A DNA stretch of 64,000 nucleotides from Acanthosepion pharaonis (GCA_903632075.3 CAHIKZ030003474.1:597001-661000), one strand, 5' to 3'; numbered from the stretch's first letter, positions 1 through 10,539 are shown. Notes: generated by a model from the sequence alone, not told the origin. A program made the numbers and translations.

Positions 1-700
1 AACTATTCGAGCGAGTAGTGCAAGTGATATTTGAAGGCGTCTGACATCAGTATTGTTCAACGGCGTTACTATAGTTGTATCTACAATTACAATTTTTTTA
101 CTACAACGAGAATTACGAAAGTGACAACGAGTATTCGTTGGTATCACAAAAGTGGCAACGAATGTTCGTTGACATCACAGAAAATTTAATTATTTTTTAA
201 AGCAGTTATTGAAAAATATGTATGAAATATGTTTCAACAATCGCTTATTAGTGTCCAATGTGTCGAGCTGCCAAGTAGGAAGTCGTTTAATGTCTAATGA
301 TCTCCATTTCTAGTCTATCCTCTATTACTTTATCATTTCACTTATTTGTTGTTCATGATCACGGTCGTCTATAGTTTATCTGCGTTATAGAGGGAGAATT
401 ACAGTAACAAGGTTGGTATCACAAAGTGAATATTTCTTTGAAGACAGTAGGGAACGCGTTGTTCAGGTTAGCAGTGGATATTTTGGTCAAAGTAGCAGAA
501 CGTAGTTCTTTCTTCTATTCCTCTTCGCCTGACAAGCTGGTACTGGACATTCGGATAGAGTAAACAAAATGGCCGCCTTTATATTCTACGTCTTCTGATT
601 GGTTAACCTTCTATTGGTGGACTATAAAGTGAGTCAAGTCATTTGGGCTAACTCACTAGTAAATAATATACACAAAAAAAACTGCAACATTTTTTTCTTT
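1..700. other. Unassigned non-coding DNA
   Basis: No open frame of note, tRNA-like head or recognisable transposon was found here. Two short stretches near 118-180 repeat each other imperfectly (both contain GTGGCAACGA-like and TTCGTTG-like words), which suggests a small local duplication. Nothing supports a gene. Confidence 0.4.
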
Positions 701-714
701 TTTTGTTTTCATTA

Positions 715-830
715 CTGAAACTAGATGGCGTCTCTTATATATCTTATCCGCCTTTCCTCGCGATCAAAACGAAATAGTCCATTATTTATGAGGTTTTGAT
801 TGGGAGTAAGTGTAGGCGTTAATGAACAAA
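715..830 (+). repeat. Dispersed copy of the ~150-bp GCGTCT repeat family
   Basis: This stretch shares the ordered words GCGTCT, TATATGT-like, GTCCATTATTTATGAGG and TTTTG with the tandem array at 1880-2425. It is an isolated, diverged copy of the same family. No coding potential was seen. Confidence 0.5.
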
Positions 831-1879
831 AGAACAAGGAGAATAATAGGTATTGCGTTGCAAAAAATTTAATTGAACTGAACATTTTGTATGACGAGTA
901 AAGAAGAAGAGATACGCTATGGAAATGCAGACACCTTCAAGGCCATCTATGTTACCAAATGATTCCCCTTCCTGGGGCAAATAATTCATCACTATTTGTA
1001 CTAGTTAGCTACTCTCGTGAGAGGAGCACACTCCCAATGAGAAATGATAGGAAGAATAATGGACTCCCTGTCACCCGCTTTGCGTTCTAATCGCATAATT
1101 GTTTTCTTCGGGGTGAATTTTTTTTAAAAAGACATCTATGAGCAGTTATTAAAAAAATACAATTTGCATATGCACACATAAATATTCCATATGGTTATTC
1201 TTCGAATCTCAATACTCCATCTCTTCAGGACGGTTGCAGTCAGGGATCTTCTTTTTCTTTCTAATCTGCAGCTTGCCATGACATCTTGTTAATATAATAT
1301 TCTCTCTAAAAAAAGAGAAATATTCTTACAATCCAAAATATACTTCGGCTTTTAATATCACACAAAGGGTTGATAAACCGTAAAAAACAAATACTTCAAC
1401 CAATAACGACCATTTTTCAACTGATTCTATGCGTATATTATCCGGTTAAGGAATTTAACTCACAATTACTGTGCGTCTAAATTCAAGAAATGATCCTTTA
1501 ATCTATTGGGCTATGGTCCCAAACTTGTAGCATTAAACTTAAATATTCTTTACACCTCTTTTCCTACTGCTGCTGTTGAAGCCTTGCTGTCGGTTCTCTT
1601 GCTTTATTTATTACTGGCTCCTACGTGGTATTTATTTCTACTAGAAATACCCGGGAAAATTTCACGGTTTTTCTATTTTAAATTTCTGATGAATCTTAAC
1701 TCATAAGCTAATGAGTGAATAATCTCATGACGAATTCTACGACAATAAAATATCCGTAGAATTTCCCCTATCGCATCCTTAAATATTTGAGCTCAACAAC
1801 TTTTTAAAATATTGCAATAACAATCATGATATGAAACTTTTTTCATTTCAATGAAACAGACTTTAAAAACTGCTATCTT
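831..1879. other. Unassigned non-coding DNA
   Basis: AT-rich sequence with short poly-T and poly-A runs. An open frame of 66 codons near 1506-1706 is hydrophobic, low-complexity and resembles no family I know. I see no other supported feature. Confidence 0.35.
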
Positions 1880-2425
1880 CCTGAAACCAAGTAGCGTCTT
1901 TGATATGTTTTCCACTCAATCAAAATGGTTTCGTCTATTATTTATGAAGTATTGAGAGGAGATATTAAACACTTCTTTCTTTCTTTCTTTCTTTCTTTCT
2001 TTATTTATTTATTTATTTATTTATTGCTGAAATCGACTAGCGTCTTTGATATGTCTTTCCACACAAATAAAATGGAATATTCCATTTTTAATGAGGTTTT
2101 GGCAGGAGACGTTAAACACTACTACCCTTCCGATTTTCTTTCTTTTTCTCTTGTTTTTTTTTCTTTCTTTTTTACTGAACCAAAGTAGAGTCTTTGAAAT
2201 ATCTTTCCACACAACCAAAAGTGGAATAGTCCATTATTTATGAGGGTTTGGCAGAAAAGATTTTGCACTGATATCTTTCCTTTTTCCTTTCTTTCTTTAT
2301 TTATTGTTTTATTCATTTATTTCATTTTCCCACGAAAGCCAAAAAGCGTCTCTGATATGTCATTTCTCAGTTTTCGCGTGTCAAAACGGAATAGTCCATT
2401 ATTTATGAGTTATTGGCACGGCGTA
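1880..2425 (+). repeat. Imperfect tandem array, ~150-bp unit, four copies
   Basis: Four units begin near 1882, 2028, 2177 and 2335. Each carries AGCGTCTTTGATATGT-like sequence, then CCACTCAATCAAAATGG-like sequence, then TTTATGAGG-like sequence, and is separated from the next by a pyrimidine-rich spacer of TTTC or TTTA runs. The open frames here only reflect the low-complexity spacers. Confidence 0.65.
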
Positions 2426-2899
2426 GCGGTCATGCGAACTAATTAAGAACTAACTATCGAAAAGAGGAACAGGCAGAATCATAATAGGATGCTAGGCTGT
2501 GACGGAATGGAAATAATTTACAGATTCAATTATATATCTCATGTTCATTGAGCACCTCGAAATTTCTCATCAACATTTTGCCGAATGCGCATGCGTAATT
2601 ACAAATGTTGCGATGTATCTGTTATACTCAAAGACTTCGTTACCCCAGAGGTAAAAATGAATAATAAAAACGATTGTTCACTAACACGAGCAAAACCGAT
2701 GCCTGTCTGAATTTCTAGGATGATGAGATCACGTGCCTGTGTTTATATCTAAGGGTATCTTGTCTGGTTTTTATATAGTACTAATCAGTTGTTGATCGCT
2801 GTGTTTCCGCTAAGCTTATATCTGTACTACCCCGTCCCGGGATTGAACTCACAATTACGATATAAACAAATTCTACGCAATATGTAAAAAATATATACT

Positions 2900-3300
2900 A
2901 TACTATTTACATTATTCGGACTATTGTCCTCATCTTTGTCGCCATATTTATTACAACGTTTCTGTCGTTGTACGCTCCGGCCTTCTTCGGGTGGTTGGAA
3001 TGTTGAACTGAACCTTTTATTTTGATCACTGGGGTAGACTGTCCTCAAGGATACATGGCACAGTGTATAAAGGCGTTTGTTAGATCCAGTGACAAGACCC
3101 AAAGTGTGTGAGTTCAATACCCGGTTAAGGCAGTGGAGAACTTGGAGAGGGGAATTAACAAGAGATAACTAATAACTGACATCCATTAAACATGTCATAT
3201 GGAACTAGAACAGTTTACCCCAGTGAGCGAAATAAAGGGTTCAATCCGACATTCCAATTACCTGAAGAAGGCCGAATAACGTAAATAGTGTACATAATAC
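2900..3300. repeat. Inverted pair of family A tRNA-headed SINEs
   Basis: About 2900-3050 is a minus-strand body: read in reverse it has the hammerhead-like core region, then AACGTTGTAATAAATATGG, then the tail GTAAATA. About 3055-3300 is a plus-strand copy with tRNA-like A box (GGCACAGTGTATAAAGG) and B box (GAGTTCAATACCCGG), followed by body and CCTGAAGAAGGCC. The same head-to-head arrangement recurs at 4400-4890, so the inverted dimer itself has probably been copied. Confidence 0.65.
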
Positions 3301-3573
3301 CTCATCACTGAAATATTGACAAATATATACTATAATGTAGATTTTATAAAGGGGTCAGTTCGAAATTATCTACATGTTACCGGGATTATCAAAATGAATA
3401 CACAACGAACAAGTGGTGATAATAACAATAAAAATGAAAACAATAGTTTGTTTTTTTTTGTTTAAATAATGCAAACAATACCCATTATATTGTATTTGAA
3501 AACTACATATTAGATGTGTATATTTGTATTTAAATTATAGTTATGTGTTTGTATGTGTGAGTTTGGAGGTTTT

Positions 3574-3575
<2 letters not shown>

Positions 3576-3623
<48 letters not shown>
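3576..3623. repeat. (TA)n tract
   Basis: Uninterrupted TA dinucleotide run. It directly precedes the GC-rich module at 3624. Confidence 0.95.
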
Positions 3624-3626
<3 letters not shown>

Positions 3627-4016
3627 CGACTACGCCTCCCACTTCCGTTTTTTTCTTCTCCGTCGGGCGGGGCCTCCGCCTCCTCGGTGGGCCGGCGTTT
3701 CGTTCGTCCCGGTTTTCCCGGCCTTCGCCGCGACCGGCGACGTTCGGTGTCGTCGAACCTGAAATACCGTCACTTCCGTCGTTTCCTCGCTCACCCGGTG
3801 AAAAAGTGGACGGGTGGTTCGCAAAACCTGAGGGGGGTTGTTTGGGAACCTTGTGGCACGCAGTGCACCAGGTCTCTGTATTTGGCCCTTCAAAAAGTGT
3901 GGATGGTCCTGCACGAAACCTTCACCACTATAATCGAATCTCATGTGCCGGTGTCGGGCTGTTAGTTTCCTGGAAACTGATCTGCTTGACCCTCATACGT
4001 CGAACCCGATGGGAGA

Positions 4017-4020
<4 letters not shown>
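3624..4020 (+). repeat. GC-rich dispersed module ending in (TA)n
   Basis: About 400 bp are far richer in GC than the surroundings and are bounded by (TA)n on both sides. The last ~145 bp, from the CTTCAAAAAGTGTGGATGG word to CCCGATGGGAGAAT, recur at 45142-45286, again ending in (TA)n, which marks a 5'-truncated retroposed copy. Overlapping open frames on both strands (up to 104 codons) reflect the GC content rather than a protein. The family is not recognised. Confidence 0.6.

Positions 4021-4068
<48 letters not shown>
4021..4068. repeat. (TA)n tract
   Basis: TA run forming the 3' end of the GC-rich module. Family C ribozyme repeat follows within 80 bp. Confidence 0.95.
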
Positions 4069-4071
<3 letters not shown>

Positions 4072-4172
4072 GAAATATAGTCTTAAGGTGTGCTATATTT
4101 ATGGGATAATATGCTCACTATCAGAGATAGAGCGTGTGTAAATATAAAAGTGAACATAGAAGTCAACACTTA

Positions 4173-4215
4173 GAGGCGACAGTCTGTTTCATGCTATATG
4201 CAATCGTCAGGCCAC
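4173..4215 (-). ncRNA. Hammerhead-type ribozyme, family C copy 1
   Basis: Read on the minus strand the motif has stem I strand GTGGC, core CTGACGA, a stem II hairpin TGC-ATATA-GCA flanked by T on each side, GAAAC, stem III ACA-GAC-TGT, cleavage base C, and the return strand GCCTC. Stem I pairs at five positions with one U·U mismatch. All catalytic core positions match the hammerhead consensus (position 7 may be any base). The odd point is a U·U pair next to the core where G-C is usual. Activity is inferred, not shown. Flanking sequence (AGTCAACACTTAGAGG) is shared with the copies at 8797, 12013 and 49124. Confidence 0.6.
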
Positions 4216-4399
4216 GTGTGCTGTTATTTTTCTCGGCTATTTATATATATACGGGTCAGTGGTGCATTGTGGGTAGTCTATTATGGCGGTTATTTTACCG
4301 GAAGTCGTTTATTTATTTATTTGGGTTAAATTATTTTGCTTGTTTTTATTTATTTTTATTTTTTGTTTCTTATTTTATTTATTTATATATATATGAAAT

Positions 4400-4890
4400 G
4401 AGGTATTGTAATTATTTACATTATTTACATTGTTCGAAATGTTGTCCTCATCTTTATTGGCATATTCACGATATTTCAGCCGTTGCGCACTCCGGCCTTC
4501 TTCTGGTGTTTGGAATTTGGAACGGATTCCTTTACTAGGTTCACTGGGGTAGAGTGTTCTAGTTCCACGTGCCATGCCTCTTTCAGGTGTATCAGTTATT
4601 TCCATTTATCTCAAGGGCACATGGTCCAGGGGATAAAAGCGTTGGTTGTATCCAGTGACTTTACCCAAAAGAGTTGTGAGTTTAATACCTGGCAACTGCA
4701 GAGTGGAACAAGATCTTCGAGTTAAAGGGAGATAACTGAGACATCCGGAAGAGGCATGCCACATGGAACTAGAACAATCTGCCCCAGTGGACTAAATAAA
4801 GGTTTCAGTTCGAAATTCCAATCACCTAAAGAAGGCCGGAGCGAAAACGTCATGAATACGACAATAAAAACGAGGACAATAGTCCAAATA
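4400..4890. repeat. Inverted pair of family A tRNA-headed SINEs
   Basis: The minus-strand body spans about 4400-4605 and carries GAAGAAGGCCGGAG on the minus strand. The plus-strand copy spans about 4615-4890, with tRNA-like boxes, then GAACTAGAACAATCTGCCCC, then AGAAGGCCGGAGCG, then the tail AATAATACC. It ends in the (TA)n tract at 4903. The arrangement is the same as at 2900-3300. Confidence 0.65.
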
Positions 4891-4899
4891 ATACCAATA

Positions 4900-4902
<3 letters not shown>

Positions 4903-4971
<69 letters not shown>
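4903..4971. repeat. (TA)n tract
   Basis: About 34 TA units, forming the tail of the preceding family A copy. Confidence 0.95.
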
Positions 4972-4973
<2 letters not shown>

Positions 4974-5234
4974 GGTGGTACTCGCTTGGAAAAACCTCAA
5001 CTTGCAGTAGAACAAATCGGTACCCGAGGAAAAATGGGGAATAAAAAAGAAAAGAACCAAGAAAATAAAACCATGGCGAAAACAATCGTCCAGTGTTCAA
5101 GCTCCAAGTCCAAAGAAAGAAAATCCCAAAACGAGTAAAAGGACAACTACATAAAGTGCTCAAAACACTAAGCAGAGCAAAACCTAACATAATCCGAAGG
5201 AGCCAGGCAAACCTAACTAGGCATTACCCTGCAT

Positions 5235-5305
5235 TAGAGCCGACATTACCCTGAAGATCCGTTTAGGTGAAGCCTAGGTAGATTTACCTGCCTTCTTGGG
5301 ATTAT

Positions 5306-5359
<54 letters not shown>
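5235..5359 (+). repeat. Family G hammerhead-like repeat copy 1 with (TA)n tail
   Basis: The core CTGAAGA lies at 5251-5257, followed by a CC-GTTTA-GG stem II flanked by T·T. The expected GAAAC is GAAGC here, so the core is damaged. The stretch continues to TTGGGATTATC and a (TA)n tail at 5308-5359. It is the same family as 37475, 45066, 56285, 56346 and 58290. Confidence 0.55.
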
Positions 5360-5362
<3 letters not shown>

Positions 5363-5551
5363 TTTTTTAAGTTATGAAGAACTTGGTAATCCGTATGGGT
5401 AATCCCAAGGAGGATGAAATCCTGAGAGCTCAATGTAAATCCTTTTTCGTTTCATTTCATTTTTGGAAGTGCTATCTGATGATCCGGCGTCCTTTAAAAG
5501 GGCTCTGGTGAAATAAATTATTATAATGGTACCTTAAAGTGGTCTGTTTTT

Positions 5552-5553
<2 letters not shown>
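5360..5553 (+). repeat. Family D ribozyme-bearing repeat
   Basis: The unit runs from TTAAGTTATGAAGAACTTGG to TGGTCTGTTTTTCTT and is bounded by (TA)n tracts on both sides. Its first ~80 bp recur inverted at 54940-55010, and its ribozyme segment recurs directly at 54848-54911. Confidence 0.7.
5469..5532 (+). ncRNA. Hammerhead-type ribozyme, family D copy 1
   Basis: Stem I strand GTGCTAT at 5469-5475 is followed by core CTGATGA at 5476-5482. A long stem II hairpin of the form CC-G-GCG...CTCTGG with apical CCTTT/AAAGG follows, flanked by T·T. GAAA starts at 5510. Stem III is ATAA/TTAT with a four-base loop, the cleavage base is A5525, and the return strand is ATGGTAC (5526-5532). Stem I pairs over all seven positions, counting G·U pairs. 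The catalytic core is complete. It fits a type I hammerhead with a short stem III, as in Penelope-like elements and retrozymes. This is one of the best-formed copies in the window. Confidence 0.65.

Positions 5554-5585
<32 letters not shown>
5554..5585. repeat. (TA)n tract
   Basis: TA run closing the family D repeat. Confidence 0.95.
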
Positions 5586-5590
<5 letters not shown>

Positions 5591-6060
5591 TAGTTCAAAA
5601 GTTTGAAGCCAACCCCAGACTTAGCATGGAATGAATTTGATAGAAGACTGCAAAAAATGAAAAAGAGCACAGAGAATCAGGTGAAAAAAGAAAAAAATTA
5701 TCGAACTTATACTTTGAGAAACTTTTGCAACAAATGCCAAAAATTTGTGCTGCAGTAATCAAGGCTAAAGGAGGATATTTCACGAGAACAAAATTTAATC
5801 AAAAAATGCTTCTTTTTTTTCTCATAATAAAATTTCTAATAAAAATCATGTCTCACTTTTGTCTTAACGATATAGAGTAATTTTCTCTTATTAAAAATAG
5901 AAAAAAAAAACTACTTTCAGAGCCAATTTAAAAAATGTAATCATTTTTTATTATTACACCCGTAAATAAATGATTGCTCCACTATCACTACATACGGTAA
6001 AAATATCCAAACAGCACCTCACTCAGAGTTGTGCTATTGGTGAGAAATCAATGTATTAGT
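5586..6060. other. Unassigned AT-rich DNA with a family B remnant
   Basis: No coding region was recognised. Near 6013-6050 the words AGCAC, ACTCAGAGTT and GTGCTATTGGTGAG match helix I and helix III of family B hammerheads (44477, 7153), but the catalytic core between them is deleted. This is a dead family B copy. Confidence 0.4.
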
Positions 6061-6071
6061 AGTGTATATAT

Positions 6072-6215
6072 ATATGTGTGTGTGTTGCCATCAACTGTTT
6101 CGCTGTATCAGAGCTCTTCAGTGTGCTTAGACGTACAATTGCTTCAAGCTGGGAATCGAAACCCGACCAATTTGGTATCAGTCAGAGATTCTACCCCTTA
6201 GACTATCATCGCACA
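6072..6215 (-). repeat. Family H SINE: tRNA head fused to a hammerhead motif, copy 1
   Basis: On the minus strand a tRNA-like head (A-box region AGTCTAAGGGGTAGAAT, B box GGTTTCGATTCCC) is followed by a linker. Then come CTGAAGA, a stem II of GCT...AGC, and GAAAC (plus-strand 6097-6121). The sequence continues into CA/TA repeats. Stem II here has the usual G-C pair at its base. Helix III and the cleavage site look degenerate in this copy. The other copies are 37690-37833 and 61050-61190. Confidence 0.6.
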
Positions 6216-6364
6216 GCAGATAGAAAGGGAAACTTTAACATTTTCTATACGTATTAAGCCCGGTCAGCTCCATTAAGTTGAAGAGCAATGTGTTAACAGC
6301 AGCAGGAGCCACTGTTTTTAAAAGTATCCTTTTCGCAAGAGAACTCAACCGGATTTCCTGTGAC

Positions 6365-6367
<3 letters not shown>

Positions 6368-6450
<83 letters not shown>

Positions 6451-6452
6451 CA

Positions 6453-6495
<43 letters not shown>
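6368..6495. repeat. Two adjacent (TA)n tracts
   Basis: TA runs of about 80 and 39 bp separated by CACAGACA. They create a spurious TA-encoded open frame. Confidence 0.95.
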
Positions 6496-6497
<2 letters not shown>

Positions 6498-6580
6498 TAT
6501 TGTAGTATTCAATTAATGCATATTTATTAGTAGTATTCAATGAATACATATTTATTAGTAAAATGAATACACACACACAG

Positions 6581-6596
<16 letters not shown>

Positions 6597-6651
<55 letters not shown>
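6597..6651. repeat. (CA)n-(TA)n tract
   Basis: A short CA run at 6570-6596 is joined to a TA run. Confidence 0.95.
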
Positions 6652-6652
<1 letters not shown>

Positions 6653-7009
6653 TAATAATAATAATAAATATACATCGATTCTCAACTTTGAGTCAGCTGC
6701 TGATTGAATAGTTTTTCCCTACTGTAATGATAGTGGAGGTCCATTTATTTATGGGGGTAATTCACTTAGGTGCTAATATCCTTGGAAAAGGTATGAATCC
6801 TCATCATCTCCCCCCCCCCAGATATGGATAAACAGTAGGACAGACTGGGTTCTATAGACTTTGATGTCAATCTGTCTAGGAGAAAGTAACTCTGAATTCA
6901 AAAACCGGCTTGCAGAGCGTTGGGCTCCGTCAAGAAACAACACTTCTGCTGCGGTTGGAGTATATGTACTGACCCTGATGTGTCACGGAGTTCGCAATCG
7001 CAATCGCTA

Positions 7010-7013
<4 letters not shown>
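6652..7013. other. Unassigned (TA)n-tailed retroposon-like DNA
   Basis: The segment ends in TCACGGAGTTCGCAATCGC followed directly by (TA)n, like the other retroposons here. No tRNA boxes or core that I trust are visible. The short open frame at 6861 runs into the TA tail and is not a gene. Confidence 0.3.

Positions 7014-7057
<44 letters not shown>
7014..7057. repeat. (TA)n tract
   Basis: TA run of about 22 units. Confidence 0.95.
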
Positions 7058-7060
<3 letters not shown>

Positions 7061-7152
7061 TATTGATTGCTGTTGGTAATAAAACAGTGCTCGATCTATA
7101 ACAACAAAGTTGAAATATATATTACTAATAAATATACACAACAGAGTTCAAT

Positions 7153-7205
7153 CACTACCTGATGATTCCATAGTGCATAAAAAACTCAGAGTTGTACTAC
7201 CAGTG
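7153..7205 (+). ncRNA. Hammerhead-like motif, family B copy (decayed)
   Basis: CTGATGA at 7159-7165 is followed by TTCCATAGTGCAT and then AAAAAAC, where GAAAC is expected, so the catalytic G is lost. Helix III reads AC...GT and helix I pairs ACTAC with GTACT except one C·C. Flanking words match the better copy at 44477. Confidence 0.45.
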
Positions 7206-7237
7206 AGGAAAAATATATATTTATATATTTATTAGTA

Positions 7238-7344
<107 letters not shown>

Positions 7345-7435
7345 TGAAGAAGAATAAACATATTGAGTAATTAAAAACATTTTTAAACACACTGGTTTGT
7401 ATATTAATATTTTTTCTTTTATTATTTCAATTAGA

Positions 7436-7478
7436 TTCCTCAACTAGTTTCGGCCAGCATGGTCACTATCAGGAGAAA
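7436..7478 (-). ncRNA. Hammerhead-like motif, singleton family I
   Basis: On the minus strand, helix I strands TTTCTC and GAGGAA pair over six positions (one G·U). The core reads CTGATAG instead of CTGANGA, followed by GACC...GGCC, GAAAC, a two-pair helix III and a GTT cleavage site. The swapped G8/A9 would be expected to block activity. It sits 50 bp upstream of the ACTAGCAG repeat. Confidence 0.4.
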
Positions 7479-7530
7479 AAAAACTTGCATGTGAGTAGCA
7501 GTGAATTGAAGAAAATGAACTTTATCTGTA

Positions 7531-8252
7531 ACTAGCAGCATGGCCCGGCGTTGCCCGTGCTTGATTCAAAAATCGTACGACTCATACAGCAATCGCTATC
7601 CCTTGACTTAAAATATTTTTGCCCTTCCTTGCCTTTAAAGGAGTGCCCTTTGCCATGCTGATGTTGCTACATGCCTTACTTCTTTCCCTATCTCACACTG
7701 CGAATTTTTTCTAAGCTCTATACTAAACATTAAATCTGTTACGAAAAAAGAACTAAACAAAATGAACACAAAACGATCAGGACTTGTAACTGGAAAAACC
7801 GAATGAAAAAAGAATGTTAACAACAAATAATTTTTCATACCCAACCCAGTTCTGCGGAATCAGAATCAACGTTGAATTTAAGCAAGCGAATGAGCCAATT
7901 GGAGTAAAGTGCCATGCAGATTTAAATTTTTCCCACTTGTGACGAATGCAGTTATCGATTTTTTTTTTTCATGCTAGCATGCTAGTTAACATTCGTGTCA
8001 GTCAGCTGTTGTCTCTAACGCTGGCCAATAGAATCTTCCTGCCTATTCGTGACAGCCAGCTATAGGCTCTGGCCAGTACAAAATGGTCGCAAACTACATG
8101 AAAATTGCCGTAGAAGAATGAAAAAATCAATTACTTCTACTATCGATCGGATTTGGGAAATGCAAAGTCGGTCTTGGCCTTCCCGCTAACTTGGAGCATG
8201 TGCAAGTAAATTTTGGTGCAAATCCGTCGAAAATTGCGGCCGCGCATTCGAT

Positions 8253-8294
<42 letters not shown>

Positions 8295-8316
8295 CCTGCC
8301 TTTTATAGATAGAGAT
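7531..8316 (+). repeat. ACTAGCAG dispersed repeat, copy 1
   Basis: A 0.78-kb unit starts ACTAGCAGCATGGCCCGGCG and ends TTTTATAGATAGAGAT, with a (CA)n run just before the end. The same order of blocks occurs at 28269-29041 and 43601-44356. Short open frames on the minus strand are not conserved among copies. I cannot assign a class; no terminal repeats or coding domain were recognised. Confidence 0.7.
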
Positions 8317-8495
8317 TTTCATTTGTTTTTAATCGTTAATTTTGGTCAGTCCTTGTGTTGGTCAAACGGCCTCTTTTAAGTTGCTTTGAAAATAGATGCA
8401 AGATAGATTCATGCTACTTTGTATTCCCTTGGTCATTTTGACAGTTTTATTGGGTTCCTTGGATGTGTCTGTGTTATTTGTATGTCATCATTTTG

Positions 8496-8496
<1 letters not shown>

Positions 8497-8588
<92 letters not shown>
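8497..8588. repeat. (TA)n tract
   Basis: Two TA runs separated by CATACA. Confidence 0.95.
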
Positions 8589-8593
<5 letters not shown>

Positions 8594-8733
8594 AATATAC
8601 ACTATATACATACATATATGTATATAATTTATAATATTAATGCTCTGTAAATTTACATCGAGCACTATTTTTTTAAAATAAAAATACCTATAAGAACACC
8701 GGATTATATATCTTACTGTTCTTTCTTCTTATT

Positions 8734-8737
<4 letters not shown>

Positions 8738-8784
<47 letters not shown>
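8738..8784. repeat. (TA)n tract
   Basis: TA run directly before a family C ribozyme repeat. Confidence 0.95.
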
Positions 8785-8787
<3 letters not shown>

Positions 8788-8796
8788 GAAATTTGA

Positions 8797-8860
8797 AGTC
8801 AACACTCAGAGGAAGAGAGACTGTTTCATGCTAAACGCAATCGTCAGGCTATCCATAAAT
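8797..8860 (-). ncRNA. Hammerhead-like motif, family C copy 2
   Basis: The minus-strand core CTGACGA-T-TGC...GCA-T-GAAAC is intact, but helix III and the return strand of helix I (CTCTCTTCC) no longer match. Folding into a cleavable form is unlikely. The family is recognised by AAGTCAACACTCAGAGG next to it. Confidence 0.5.
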
Positions 8861-8887
8861 ATAGCACACCTTAAAATATATTTTTTC

Positions 8888-8889
<2 letters not shown>

Positions 8890-8925
<36 letters not shown>

Positions 8926-9010
8926 TTGTGTGTGTGTCTGTGTCTGTGGTTTGTTTGTGCGTGTGTGTATGTCTGATGCGTGTGTGTGTGTGTCTGGTGT
9001 GTGAGTGTAG
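8890..9010. repeat. (TA)n-(TG)n degenerate microsatellite
   Basis: A TA run leads into TG-rich sequence with scattered C, giving spurious open frames on both strands. Confidence 0.9.
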
Positions 9011-9112
9011 TGTGTATTGGTGTACAATGTATAGCTGCTTGAAATGGAAAATCGGCGAGCTTAGTTCGAATCCCTCTTTAGTTGGTTACTTGTTTGAAAT
9101 CGAATATATAGC

Positions 9113-9116
<4 letters not shown>

Positions 9117-9161
<45 letters not shown>
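9117..9161. repeat. (TA)n tract
   Basis: TA run of about 22 units. Confidence 0.95.
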
Positions 9162-9165
<4 letters not shown>

Positions 9166-9612
9166 GGTAATAAATCCGTTGATATATAATCCAAGTGGAT
9201 CCTAGTAATAGAAAATATTAAAACTAATCCACAAAAAGAGCTCAATGTATTTATTATTACAGAGCAAATAAATAGTAGTACACTGTTATAACCTAGAAAA
9301 GGTTACTGAATGAGGAATAACCAAAATGGAGATTCAAAATAAAATGGTAATCTTTACAACATCAACAAAATACAAAACTCGCCAGCGGCATGAAGTAGGT
9401 AAACCACTGCTAATGGTGGACTATTTAGGCAACATATTACCTCCATTTACAATAGTTTCCAAAGCATTTATGAGGATTGGGACATACCCATTAGTGATCA
9501 TAGGTACGGTATATAACATACACAATAAAATCCAAAATTACCTCATATAGGGAATAAACCAATTCAACCGACGAAAACTTCGTCAGTCTTATTCAACCCC
9601 TTGTATGTAGCC

Positions 9613-9618
<6 letters not shown>

Positions 9619-9667
<49 letters not shown>

Positions 9668-9680
9668 GTGTGTGTGTGTG
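9619..9680. repeat. (GT)n microsatellite
   Basis: GT run of about 30 units with one C interruption. Confidence 0.95.
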
Positions 9681-10240
9681 TTACATATAAACTTGTGTCA
9701 ACGCATATTTTGGATCAACTATAATTTTTCATTCCAATGCGTCAATTCGTCTTTGAAAGTGAAAGATGGAAAGAATTTAAACCAAAACAACAACTTTTGA
9801 AGGGAAATGGAAAAAGATGGATAACCGCCACATATTTTTTGGGAGGTCTTTTTATTTCTTGTCGCCATTATTTTCAATATTATTTGGGTAGACGGAAAAC
9901 ATGGATTTTCACTTCACTGCGGCATATTACTTTGTCTGTGTTGATCTGATGACAGGTGATATTTCTTGCGGTCTTCTGCAAATATAGGATGGGAGGACAT
10001 TGAATTAGCACCAGTGCTTTTTTTTTTTTTTACTTCTTTTGCCTGAGACCGTGTCTTTCTGTTTTATAGAATTGAGAAATGACCTAAAAAGAAAACAAAC
10101 AAACACGATGCAATCAGATTTTGACACCAGAATAATAAAGTTTCAGTCCCTAACAAAATGAAATAATGTCGCCAAAATTATTTTGATCGTAGGTGTTAGG
10201 ACGAAAGAACACCAGGTAGATAGTGATATTTTGTATTTGT
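9681..10240. other. Unassigned non-coding DNA
   Basis: One 70-codon open frame (9737-9949) has no family resemblance I can name. Nothing else is supported. Confidence 0.3.
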
Positions 10241-10248
10241 TTTGTAAC

Positions 10249-10294
<46 letters not shown>
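10249..10294. repeat. (GATA)n microsatellite
   Basis: About 11 GATA units. Related runs occur at 10489-10539 and 10576-10592. Confidence 0.95.
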
Positions 10295-10308
10295 TAACCT
10301 AACCGTAG

Positions 10309-10487
10309 CTATTTCTGCCAACAGGATTTGTTGTCTTTGTCAACTCAAAGGTATGAAGGAATAAAATAGGATCTTAAAAATTTAAACATTTAAAAAATAA
10401 AGGAAGAAGAATAGAAAAAGGAAAGAGAAAAAGGAAAAGGAAAGAAGAAAGAGAGAAAGAAGAACAGAAAGGAAGTGGGAGGCAGCT

Positions 10488-10492
<5 letters not shown>
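10309..10492 (+). repeat. 184-bp direct duplication, copy 1
   Basis: The stretch from AGCTATTTCTGCCAACAGG to GTGGGAGGCAGCTGATA is repeated almost exactly at 10926-11109. The two copies are separated by GATA and TA microsatellites, consistent with a recent local duplication. Confidence 0.85.

Positions 10493-10539
<47 letters not shown>

Noticed and set aside
3576..3965. Overlapping open frames of 92-111 codons on both strands
   Set aside because: They span TA tracts and a GC-rich repeat; no conserved domain, and the second copy of the repeat does not keep the frames.
9550..9600. CTGACGAAG word with hairpin on the minus strand
   Set aside because: A hairpin GACGAA/TTCGTC exists but GAAA and a cleavage site are missing.
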